Shown here one piece after another: positions 1 through 5,720 of a stretch of DNA of 14,191 nt. The stretch is from Bacteriovorax sp. (GTDB lineage Bacteria > Bdellovibrionota > Bacteriovoracia > Bacteriovoracales > Bacteriovoracaceae), in NCBI GenBank assembly GCA_030654205.1, contig JAURXW010000061.1:1-14191 (forward strand). Reading direction: 5' to 3'. Within the stretch, counting starts at the first letter, position 1. Every line of letters starts with the position of its first letter. The notes under the pieces are model-generated. The model worked only from the letters and a program-made list of their open reading frames with translations, had not been told where the DNA came from and did not search any database. The position numbers and the translations under genes were made by a program.

Positions 1-1
1 T

Positions 2-259
2 CAATGGCGTCATGACGAAGAGATTGAGCGCGCTAAAAAAATGGGCATAAGTGATTTGAATAAAGTTTTCAAAATCGATGACCTAGCTCGCGGAAATGTT
101 ATGTTTTGTGCAACAGGAGTGACATCTGGAAATTTTTTAAGAGGTGTGCAATTTAAATCTTGGGGAGCTACGACTCACTCGATTGTTATGCGCTCTTCAT
201 CTGGAACAGTTAGACATATCGAAGCGGAACATCATTTTGATACAAAACCTCGTTATTAA
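2..259 (+). CDS. glpX: Fructose-1,6-bisphosphatase class II, C-terminal fragment
   Basis: The reading frame is open from the first bases of the window and ends at TAA 257-259, so only about 85 C-terminal residues are present. Sequence seen: KKMGISDLNKVFKIDDLA, then GNVMFCATGVTSGNFLRGV, then THSIVMRSSSGTVRHIEAEH. This run matches the conserved end of the GlpX-type (class II) fructose-1,6-bisphosphatases, including the ATGVT-x-G and THS-VMRS-SGT-R segments. The known family reaction is hydrolysis of fructose-1,6-bisphosphate to fructose-6-phosphate in cytosolic gluconeogenesis; some members also act on sedoheptulose-1,7-bisphosphate. The phosphate- and metal-binding N-terminal domain lies outside the window. 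The next gene starts 61 nt downstream on the same strand with no terminator between, so co-transcription is likely. Nothing is odd in the visible part. Confidence 0.9.
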   Translation, partial: QWRHDEEIERAKKMGISDLNKVFKIDDLARGNVMFCATGVTSGNFLRGVQFKSWGATTHSIVMRSSSGTVRHIEAEHHFDTKPRY

Positions 260-320
260 TATTTTGAGAAAAATTTTAGCAGTATTTATATTTTTAGTTT
301 TAACAAATGGAGAAATTTGT

Positions 321-746
321 ATGGCAAGCGCTTCACGGACCGAAGTAGTAGATGTAGAGATCAATAAATTATACGATGTATTGGTAGATTATGCTAAATA
401 CCCAGACTTTGTTGATGGAGTCAATGGCATTAAAGTAATATCGCAAAATGAAAACTCGGCCGAAGTTGAGTATTCTATCAATATGATAAAAAACTTTAAA
501 TACATTATAAAAATAAAACAAGAAAGACCTACTAGACTTTCTTGGGTACTAGACTCCGGTGATCTTTTCAAAAAAAATGATGGAGAGTGGAAGCTTAAAG
601 ATCTTGGCAATGGAAAAACTGAAGTTTCTTATTCGTTGGATTTGGATTTTAAAATGTTTGCTCCAAGTTCGGTTTTAAGTGCACTTACCAGCAAAAATCT
701 TCCCATCATGATGCAATCATTTTTTAAACGAGCAAAATCTAGATAA
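321..746 (+). CDS. SRPBCC/COQ10-RatA-like lipid-binding protein
   Basis: A 141-residue protein with no signal peptide. The start ATG 321 is preceded by a GGAGA ribosome-binding site (309-313, 7 nt away). The open frame extends back to 144, but that part overlaps glpX in another frame and has no ribosome site. The N-terminal EVVDVEINKLYDVLVDYAKYP segment, the DFVDGV that follows and the later beta-strand-rich middle are typical of the START/polyketide-cyclase (SRPBCC) fold, closest to the COQ10/RatA group, whose members run about 140-150 residues. Family knowledge: COQ10 proteins bind ubiquinone or other hydrophobic ligands; RatA has been described as affecting ribosome association. Which of these applies cannot be told from sequence. 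It sits between glpX and a phasin-like gene (17-nt gap), probably in the same operon. Confidence 0.75.
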   Translation: MASASRTEVVDVEINKLYDVLVDYAKYPDFVDGVNGIKVISQNENSAEVEYSINMIKNFKYIIKIKQERPTRLSWVLDSGDLFKKNDGEWKLKDLGNGKTEVSYSLDLDFKMFAPSSVLSALTSKNLPIMMQSFFKRAKSR

Positions 747-763
747 CTTTAAAAGGATAAAAT

Positions 764-1078
764 ATGTCAGAAAAAAAAGATTCAGCAATTGGCGATATTA
801 TAAAAAAAGTTGTCTCCGTTGGTGTTGGTGCAGCTTTTATGACAGAAGAATCAGTTAAAAAAATCCTGGAAGATCTTCCTCTTCCAAAAGATATAATTTC
901 AGGCCTCGTTCAAAATGCCAAAGGTGCCAAAGAAGATTTTACCAATGGAATTCGTGAAGAGCTAAGAAATTACCTCGCTAAGCTTGATGCCACTAAGCTG
1001 GCCTCTGATCTTCTGGATAATTACGATATTGAAGTTGAGGCTAAATTTAAGTTTAAAAAGAAAAATGAAAAAAAGTGA
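764..1078 (+). CDS. Phasin-like conserved hypothetical protein
   Basis: A 104-residue, highly charged, mainly helical protein with an AAGGAT ribosome site just before ATG 764. A glycine/alanine-rich stretch (about residues 16-26, SVGVGAAFMTEES) is followed by KKILEDLPLPKDIISGL, a long amphipathic helix, and a Lys-rich tail (IEVEAKFKFKKK). The E-S-V-K-K-x-L-x-x-LPLPK-x-x pattern with a following helix and a terminal IEVEA-x-(I/F)-x-F-K strand is one I associate with small phasin-like or polyhydroxyalkanoate-granule-like conserved proteins of delta-type proteobacteria. That is recognition by pattern, not proof, and no function is claimed. Its last 14 nt overlap the start of yggS, which points to translational coupling. 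Confidence 0.6.
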   Translation: MSEKKDSAIGDIIKKVVSVGVGAAFMTEESVKKILEDLPLPKDIISGLVQNAKGAKEDFTNGIREELRNYLAKLDATKLASDLLDNYDIEVEAKFKFKKKNEKK

Positions 1079-1751
1079 TATCGCTAAAAATTTAGCGGCA
1101 ATTAAAAAAGATTTAAAATCAGCTCATTTAATTGCCGTCACAAAATACTCACCTGTTGAGGATGTGGTCTCGGCCTATCAATCTAGTCATTATGATTTTG
1201 GTGAAAATAGAGTTGCTGATCTAAAAGAAAAAGCAGAGTATTTTAAAGTGCAAAAACTTACTAAAGTACGCTGGCATTTCATTGGGCATCTTCAAAGCAA
1301 TAAGGTTCGCGAACTCTATAAAATCCCCAATCTCTATGCTATCCATTCGGTAGATTCACTCAGTTTATTAGAAGAACTCATCAAGCGTGAAAGTGATTTT
1401 ACAGGCCCTGAGCTCAAACTTTTTTTCCAAGTTAATACCTCTCACGAGATCGAAAAAAGTGGCTTTGAAACGGCCGAAGAACTGGCCGCTGCTATTGATT
1501 TACTTAAAAGCAGAACTCATTCAAAACTTAAATTATACGGCCTCATGACCATGGGTTCGATTCGCACCACTGAATTTGAAGCCGAGGCCACAAGATGTTT
1601 TCGGGATTTAAAATTAATCGCTGAAAATTTAGAAAAGAATTTTGCACTTAAAGAAAAATTGAAATTATCTATGGGAATGAGTCAGGATTATTTGCTGGCC
1701 ATTGCGGCCGGGTCTGATTTTATTCGAGTGGGATCGGCAATTTTTAAATAA
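1065..1751 (+). CDS. yggS: YggS/PLPBP pyridoxal-phosphate homeostasis protein
   Basis: A 228-residue protein of the YggS/PROSC/YBL036C family, a single TIM-barrel domain resembling the N-domain of alanine racemase. The family binds PLP without known catalysis and buffers cellular PLP and amino-acid pools. Hallmarks in order: LIAVTKYSP (the Lys forms the PLP Schiff base), DFGENRV, WHFIGHLQSNKVRE, IHSVDS, FFQVNTSHEIEKSGF, YGLMTMG, LSMGMSQDYLLAI and FIRVGSAIF. ATG 1065 was chosen because homology begins right after it; the open frame runs back to 984 inside the previous gene without a family match. No clear Shine-Dalgarno precedes the start, only an A-rich run, so expression probably depends on coupling to the upstream gene through the 14-nt overlap. 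The protein stops at GSAIFK and lacks the usual short tail of the family (a G-x-R-like end), a minor shortening unlikely to remove PLP contacts. Confidence 0.92.
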   Translation: MKKSDIAKNLAAIKKDLKSAHLIAVTKYSPVEDVVSAYQSSHYDFGENRVADLKEKAEYFKVQKLTKVRWHFIGHLQSNKVRELYKIPNLYAIHSVDSLSLLEELIKRESDFTGPELKLFFQVNTSHEIEKSGFETAEELAAAIDLLKSRTHSKLKLYGLMTMGSIRTTEFEAEATRCFRDLKLIAENLEKNFALKEKLKLSMGMSQDYLLAIAAGSDFIRVGSAIFK

Positions 1752-1863
1752 AAACGAACTGTAGAGTAAGTTAAAACGTATTTTTTTTAAACACTCGTGA
1801 CTTTTATTTAGACATTTTATTTCCAAATCATTTCTAACACCTCAAAATAGTAGATCTAAAAAA

Positions 1864-1880
1864 TTGGCACCTAAGCTGCA
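1864..1880 (+). promoter_or_regulatory. Sigma-54 (RpoN)-type promoter
   Basis: The sequence TTGGCAC-CTAAG-CTGCA fits the -24/-12 consensus TTGGCAC-N5-TTGCA with one mismatch in the -12 half. GG (1866-1867) and GC (1878-1879) are separated by exactly 10 nt, the spacing RpoN requires. The predicted transcript would start near 1890, giving a leader of about 30 nt before the ribosome site (AAGGAG 1912-1917) and ATG 1924. It lies in the only sizeable gap upstream of the barrel gene. Sigma-54 promoters need an enhancer-binding activator; no obvious paired upstream site was recognised in the AT-rich 1752-1860 stretch. Confidence 0.6.
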
Positions 1881-1923
1881 ATTATCTCTTCAAAATTAAA
1901 CATTGTGTTTTAAGGAGATTTTA

Positions 1924-2652
1924 ATGAAATCATCAATCATGCTTGGACTTGTAAGTGTTCTTTGTCTTTCAGCTCAGGCCCATGCCGAAGTTCAAAAAAA
2001 CTCAGAAAATGCTCGTGCGTGGAATGAAGAAGTTATTAAAGAATATTCAAATAATCGAGCTAATTCTCGATCAATTGAATTTTCAGCAGGCTATGTCTCT
2101 AATCGAATGAAAGATGATACTAGCGAAGAAATTAAAACTTCTGGAGTTGGTCTAAGATTGGGAAAATCTTTTAGTTTAACGAATGAATTAAAAACAACGA
2201 CAAGTCTAATTGGTAGTTATTCAACTTTAAAGCCTAATCAAAATTTAGGATCGTTGAATGGTAATTTTACAGAAATAGGATTATCTCAAAGACTATCACT
2301 TGATTTAGGTTCTAGCGGAACAATTGTAAGACCCTTTATTGAGGGGGGAGCTTCAAGAGGTAAATTTTCATTAAATGACAATTATTCAGATGAGGAATTG
2401 TCAACTGTTTCAACAAAAGTTGATGGCAATTATAATAAATTTTCTGGAGCCTTAGGTGTTCAATTAGTTTTAGACAATAATATTGTTCCTTTTATTATGT
2501 ATGATTATTCAAAACTCAAGTTAGATTCTAAAGTAAAAGGATCTGTAAAGGTTAATGGTGAAACAATAACACTTAACCCGAGTGATTTTGATATTGGTTC
2601 TCAAAAATTAACTTCACACACTCTTACTGTTGGAATTGGATTTCTTTTCTAA
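1924..2652 (+). CDS. Outer-membrane beta-barrel protein, paralogue 1
   Basis: A 242-residue exported protein. The start ATG 1924 has a strong AAGGAG site (1912-1917, 6 nt away); an earlier in-frame ATG at 1903 lacks one. Residues 1-21 form a Sec signal peptide with a likely AHA|E cleavage. The mature part opens with a short charged segment containing AWNEEVIKEY, then alternating hydrophobic/polar strands separated by Gly- and Asn-rich turns, ending in VGIGFLF. A terminal Phe on an amphipathic strand is the usual BAM-complex signal for outer-membrane barrels of roughly 8 to 10 strands. I recognise no named family. A tandem paralogue lies downstream: the AWNEE(V/I)IK segment, the GY(V/L)SNR strand and a NNIVPF strand are shared, and an 18-nt stretch is identical at DNA level (2476-2493 versus 3278-3295). 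Expression is probably from the sigma-54-like promoter, and a terminator follows 22 nt after the stop. Confidence 0.75.
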   Translation: MKSSIMLGLVSVLCLSAQAHAEVQKNSENARAWNEEVIKEYSNNRANSRSIEFSAGYVSNRMKDDTSEEIKTSGVGLRLGKSFSLTNELKTTTSLIGSYSTLKPNQNLGSLNGNFTEIGLSQRLSLDLGSSGTIVRPFIEGGASRGKFSLNDNYSDEELSTVSTKVDGNYNKFSGALGVQLVLDNNIVPFIMYDYSKLKLDSKVKGSVKVNGETITLNPSDFDIGSQKLTSHTLTVGIGFLF

Positions 2653-2673
2653 AATAAATTTTTTAAAAACAAG

Positions 2674-2708
2674 ATCCTAGATAATTAAAAACTATCTAGG
2701 ATTTTTTT
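2674..2708 (+). terminator. Rho-independent terminator after barrel paralogue 1
   Basis: A perfect 10-bp stem (ATCCTAGATA 2674-2683 with TATCTAGGAT 2693-2702), a 9-nt loop and a run of T directly after (2702-2708). It stands between the two tandem barrel genes and ends only 23 nt before the second start codon. Confidence 0.88.
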
Positions 2709-2731
2709 ATGACCAAAATATTGAGGGCCTA

Positions 2732-3454
2732 ATGAAATCAAAAATCACGCTTGGACTTTTTAGTATTCTTATTTTTTGAAATCACGCTTTTGCTGAAACC
2801 CCGGAAACAAGCAGTGCTCCTGCATGGAATGAAGAAATTATAAAAGATTTTAAAAAAAATCAAGGTGGACGAAGATCTATTGAGATGTCTGTTGGGTATT
2901 TGTCCAATAGATTAACGACCTTTGGAAATGATAAGGCCATTGGGGAAGGAGTAGGCTTAAGAGTCGGGAAAAATTTTAATTTAACTTATAACTTAAATAT
3001 GACAACCTCACTTCTTGGAAACTTCGCAAGCTTACGGAGTGATATCGACAGTGGTATAAATAAAACGGTTTTTTTTGATTCAGAAATTGCTGAATATGGA
3101 ATCTCTCAACGCTTGTCCTATGATCTCAATTCTTCCAATACAATTTTTAGACCTTTCTTAGAAGCTCAAATCTCTCGTGGAAATATGAGCACCGATCTTG
3201 TGGGCTTTGATAGTTATTCTCAAGATGCAAAATATACTAAGTACGGTGCAGCTATTGGATTTCAAATAGTACTTGAAAATAATATTGTTCCTTTTGCCAT
3301 TTACGATGTTTCAAAGTCCAAAGCCTATAGTATTACTCACACCGAGGGACTTAGTAGTAGCTCGTTATTTAATACGAACACAACATTTGTCCACCAAGAA
3401 ATTCGCACTGTCACTTCCCGTACTTTAATCATAGGTCTTGGATTTTTATTTTAA
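2732..3454 (+). pseudogene. Outer-membrane barrel paralogue 2, nonsense codon in signal peptide
   Basis: From ATG 2732 the frame reads MKSKITLGLFSILIF, then TGA at 2777-2779, then NHAFAETPETS and on without interruption to TAA 3452-3454. The 22 residues up to the predicted cleavage site (AFA|E) align without gaps to paralogue 1 (AHA|E). The stop falls exactly on codon 16, where paralogue 1 has serine TCA, one base away from TGA. The rest looks intact: AWNEEIIKDF, a GYLSNRL strand, the NNIVPF strand and a terminal GLGFLF barrel signal. A product begun at the next in-frame ATG (2885) would be 189 residues without a signal peptide and could not reach the outer membrane. The ribosome site (GAGGG 2723-2727) is modest, and the previous gene's terminator leaves about 23 nt for any promoter. 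Read-through, a sequencing error or a recoded stop are alternatives; I favour recent inactivation. Confidence 0.78.
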
Positions 3455-3469
3455 GCTTAAATACTGAAA

Positions 3470-3498
3470 AATAGATAAATTGACAACAGTTATCTATT
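3470..3498. repeat. Inverted repeat downstream of barrel paralogue 2
   Basis: AATAGATAA (3470-3478) pairs with TTATCTATT (3490-3498) around an 11-nt loop. It could end the paralogue 2 transcript, but it is all A/T except two G-C pairs and no T-run follows, so it is recorded only as a stem. Confidence 0.4.
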
Positions 3499-3507
3499 AA
3501 TTAGATG
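3480..3507 (+). promoter_or_regulatory. Weak sigma-70-like promoter candidate
   Basis: A perfect TTGACA (3480-3485) lies 16 nt before TAGATG (3502-3507), which matches only half of TATAAT. It would give a leader of roughly 75 nt for the oxygenase gene. It overlaps the inverted repeat 3470-3498. No better -35/-10 pair was seen between 3455 and 3589. Confidence 0.25.
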
Positions 3508-3589
3508 GTCGTATTCTTTTGATTCTATGGGCCACGCCCAGCTCGTTTTGCTATAGTCCAAAATCATAAGCGTAAACGGAGGCCCTTCA

Positions 3590-4534
3590 ATGTCAACTCT
3601 AAGAAAAGTTCCTGAACTAAGTTTATTAAGCTACGTGAACGGCAGCGACGCCGATAAAATTAAATTTGTCGACAATATTACAGCAGGTCTTAAAGATTAC
3701 GGTTTTATTATTTTAAAAGATCATACTATTGAACAAAAAAAAATCGATCGTGCTTACGATTTAGTTCAATCTTTTTTCAGTCTTCCGTTAGAAACAAAAA
3801 ATAAATATAAATTAGATAACGGTGGTCAAAGAGGTTACACGCCTTTTAAAACTGAACACGCTAAAGATAATAAAAATCCCGACCTGAAAGAATTTTGGCA
3901 CGTAGGTCGAGATCTATTATCTTCTTCACAATATAAAGGCATCTATCCTGAAAATGTCTGGCCATCTGAAGTCGCTGAACTCAAAAAATCATTTCAAGAA
4001 TTGTACGAAGCAATGGATATGACTTCTCAAATACTTTTGGAAACAATTGGCAGGGGACTTGATCTTCCTTCGTCATATTTTAAAGATATGATCACTGACG
4101 GAAATTCTATTATCCGTATGATCCATTATCCACCAACAAAAGGTGAAGATACAAAAAATTCAATCAGAGCAGCGGCTCATGAAGATATCAATCTTATTAC
4201 CATGCTAGTGGGTGCTACAGACTCTGGATTGCAATTATTAGAGCGCGATGGATCTTGGTTGGATGTAAATTCTCGCCCAGGTGAAATTGTTGTAGACACA
4301 GGTGACATGATGTCGAGAATTACAAATAATGTTCTTCCTTCGACAACTCATAGGGTAATCAATCCCACAACGGATTCTAGTGCTCGTTATTCAATGCCAT
4401 TTTTTGTGCATCCTCATTCCAAAGCAGTTTTAAAAACAATACCGTCTTGTGCTGGTGTTGGAACTTCGATGCCAGAAATTACCGCTGGTGATTTTTTAAC
4501 TCAAAGACTAAAAGAAATTGGACTTTATAAATAA
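3590..4534 (+). CDS. Isopenicillin-N-synthase-like Fe(II)/2-oxoglutarate oxygenase
   Basis: A 314-residue cytosolic enzyme with a GGAGG site (3578-3582) 7 nt before ATG 3590. The N-terminal DIOX_N-like half has LKDYGFIILKDH (residues 35-45) and the SFFSLPLETKNKY helix (61-73). The C-terminal 2OG-Fe(II) oxygenase half supplies the iron triad H197-x-D199 (AAHEDINLITML) and H254 (STTHRV), and the 2-oxoglutarate-binding R266-x-S268 (RYSMPFFVHP). GEIVVDTGDMMSRITN is a typical strand-turn of the fold. Length and order fit the bacterial IPNS-like family. Known chemistry: members couple decarboxylation of 2-oxoglutarate to oxidation of a second substrate; true isopenicillin N synthases and ethylene-forming enzymes belong to the same superfamily. 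The substrate cannot be read from sequence, and no biosynthetic cluster surrounds the gene. It appears to be a single-gene transcript ended by the terminator at 4536-4566. Confidence 0.88.
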   Translation: MSTLRKVPELSLLSYVNGSDADKIKFVDNITAGLKDYGFIILKDHTIEQKKIDRAYDLVQSFFSLPLETKNKYKLDNGGQRGYTPFKTEHAKDNKNPDLKEFWHVGRDLLSSSQYKGIYPENVWPSEVAELKKSFQELYEAMDMTSQILLETIGRGLDLPSSYFKDMITDGNSIIRMIHYPPTKGEDTKNSIRAAAHEDINLITMLVGATDSGLQLLERDGSWLDVNSRPGEIVVDTGDMMSRITNNVLPSTTHRVINPTTDSSARYSMPFFVHPHSKAVLKTIPSCAGVGTSMPEITAGDFLTQRLKEIGLYK

Positions 4535-4535
4535 G

Positions 4536-4566
4536 AAAAAAATGCAGCTTTGGCTGCATTTTTTTT
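4536..4566. terminator. Bidirectional terminator between convergent genes
   Basis: AATGCAGC (4541-4548), a TTTG loop and GCTGCATT (4553-4560) form an 8-bp stem. A T-run to 4566 serves the + strand, and the A-run 4536-4542 gives a T-run on the - strand. The whole element fits in the 34-nt gap between the oxygenase stop (4534) and the - strand gene's stop (4569), so it can end both transcripts. Confidence 0.9.
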
Positions 4567-4568
4567 GT

Positions 4569-5507
4569 CTAAAATCTTAAACCAAGAGTTAGTTTTGCAC
4601 TTAATATATTGGTGACTTGTTCTGTATTATCAGAAAATTTTTCATGAGCACTCAAAGATTCAATTGATGCTTCGAAAATCATCGCCACAGATTTAGAATA
4701 GGGCATGATATGGCCCAGTCTTACTTCAGGTAATAGCGTGACTATTCCTGAGCTCGTTTCTTCATTGACTGTGGTGGTTGATTTTCCAATGCCGGCGGCC
4801 AGTGTTAGGTAAAAATTATTTTTGTTTTTAGAAAAGGCCATCAGGTGATAGGTGGCCGCAATTGTTCCCATCACTCGAGTGGTTGGAATATCTAATTGAG
4901 GATCTGTTAACCTATAAACTTCATTGTCTATCCGTCCGCCAAAACTCATTTCAAATTCTGGTAAAAATCGAAAATTATATTCAAGAGCATAAGAAAAGCC
5001 AGAACGTTTTGAATTATTATCTGCACTCACGTCTGATGAAGATTGTGAAAATCCTTGATCAAAACTTGCCTTGAGTGAAAAGTTATTGCTGCTGCGAAAT
5101 TTTCTAAACTCGATATCATAATTAACTTCTGGAGTGAGATTATTAATATCACCCACGATCTCAAGTGCCACGTTGCCATAGGCATGAGAATTATAACTAA
5201 TAAAATCTTCTTTATTAAAAGGGATATTGATATTTTTATCTATCGGTCTCCAAAGAGAGTAGTTGCGATTGACCTCATAGGCCCGGCATAAAATACTTAC
5301 ATTTTCATTGGCAAAAATTACTTCCTGACCTGTGGCGATTCCATCTTTTACACCTTTGGCCACTACAAATGAGCGTCTATCTGTTGAAACGGTTTGCACC
5401 ACCATTAATTCTTCATGTGGACGACTGGCCGCCAAGAGTGTTGAAAAATGAATAGAGCAAAGTCCAATCAAAAAAATTAAGTAATGTAATGTTCTGAAAT
5501 AACCCAT
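4569..5507 (-). CDS. Exported outer-membrane protein with soluble N-domain
   Basis: A 312-residue protein. Residues 1-27 form a signal peptide (hydrophobic core LIFLIGLC, cleavage near LLAA|SRP). Residues about 30-115 look like a small soluble beta domain: VVQTVSTDRRSFVVAKGVKD, then GIATGQEVIF. This resembles the beta-barrel-like segments found in some flagellar or envelope proteins that sense or anchor, but I do not assign a family. From about 118 to the end the protein is alternating beta strands (SLKASFDQGF, GFSYALEYNF, FEMSFGGRID, FYLTLAAGIG, LLPEVRLGHI, AKLTLGLRF) with a terminal Phe, as in BAM-inserted barrels. No Shine-Dalgarno is visible upstream of the ATG at 5507. The signal peptide's Cys17 does not fit a lipobox because Leu precedes it. 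It is convergent with the oxygenase and divergent from the giant lipoprotein. Function unknown. Confidence 0.72.
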   Translation of the reverse strand: MGYFRTLHYLIFLIGLCSIHFSTLLAASRPHEELMVVQTVSTDRRSFVVAKGVKDGIATGQEVIFANENVSILCRAYEVNRNYSLWRPIDKNINIPFNKEDFISYNSHAYGNVALEIVGDINNLTPEVNYDIEFRKFRSSNNFSLKASFDQGFSQSSSDVSADNNSKRSGFSYALEYNFRFLPEFEMSFGGRIDNEVYRLTDPQLDIPTTRVMGTIAATYHLMAFSKNKNNFYLTLAAGIGKSTTTVNEETSSGIVTLLPEVRLGHIMPYSKSVAMIFEASIESLSAHEKFSDNTEQVTNILSAKLTLGLRF

Positions 5508-5518
5508 GAATAAAGTTT

Positions 5519-5527
5519 ATCATAGCA
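5519..5527 (-). promoter_or_regulatory. Extended -10 promoter for the - strand outer-membrane gene
   Basis: Read on the - strand, the bases are TG-C-TATGAT: an extended -10 with five of six matches to TATAAT. No good -35 is present, as is usual for extended -10 promoters. Initiation about 7 nt downstream (near 5512) would leave a leader of only about 5 nt before ATG 5507, which agrees with the missing ribosome-binding site. Confidence 0.4.
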
Positions 5528-5568
5528 AGTGCCAATAAAAAGACTCACTTTTTCTACCTAGTCAAAAA

Positions 5569-5698
5569 TTGGCCGAAGTAAAGTACTCGGCTAAGCCTTA
5601 GGGAGTAAAGAGCTTTTCGATTAGTTGAGATTTACTAGGACATTTATGCCGGAGAATTACAGTCAGGGATAAAATAGTAAGGAGCTTTAAAGAAAGCT
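5569..5698 (+). promoter_or_regulatory. Structured 5' leader of the giant lipoprotein gene
   Basis: Several stems can form in the RNA upstream of the lipoprotein. Hairpin A pairs 5569-5580 with 5584-5594: 11 bp with one bulged A and one G-U pair, including GCCGA/TCGGC. Segment B pairs AGTAAA (5604-5609) with TTTACT (5631-5636), enclosing a small TCGA/TTGA hairpin. Hairpin C pairs AGCTTT (5683-5688) with AAAGCT (5693-5698) around an AAAG loop and takes in part of an AAGGAG sequence (5679-5684). That AAGGAG lies more than 35 nt before the nearest usable start, so it cannot act as a normal ribosome site unless folding brings it closer. A regulatory leader is an inference; no known riboswitch core was recognised. 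Confidence 0.35.
5646..5672 (+). CDS. Possible 8-codon upstream ORF
   Basis: ATG 5646 to TAA 5670-5672 encodes MPENYSQG, preceded by AGGA (5637-5640) at a usable distance. It ends 6 nt before the AAGGAG that overlaps hairpin C. It may be a leader peptide that affects folding or ribosome loading for the large gene downstream, but an 8-codon frame can easily arise by chance. Confidence 0.15.
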   Translation: MPENYSQG

Positions 5699-5720
5699 GG
5701 CAAGACTTCGATAAGTGAAT

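Noticed and set aside
144..320. N-terminal extension of the SRPBCC protein
   Set aside because: It overlaps glpX in another frame, has no ribosome site, and homology starts after ATG 321.
389..610. Open frame on the - strand within the SRPBCC gene
   Set aside because: It is antisense to a recognisable gene, has no ribosome site and no family features; similar frames inside the lipoprotein gene were dismissed for the same reason.
2777..2779. TGA as a selenocysteine codon
   Set aside because: It lies inside a cleavable signal peptide, the paralogue has serine there, and no stem-loop follows in the place a bacterial SECIS would need.
5519..5535. Sigma-54 promoter on the - strand (TTGGCACTTGC)
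   Set aside because: GG and GC are only 5 nt apart, not 10, so RpoN could not use it.
5508..5700. c-di-GMP (GEMM) riboswitch in the lipoprotein leader
   Set aside because: The conserved core and tetraloop-receptor pattern could not be matched; only generic stems are present.
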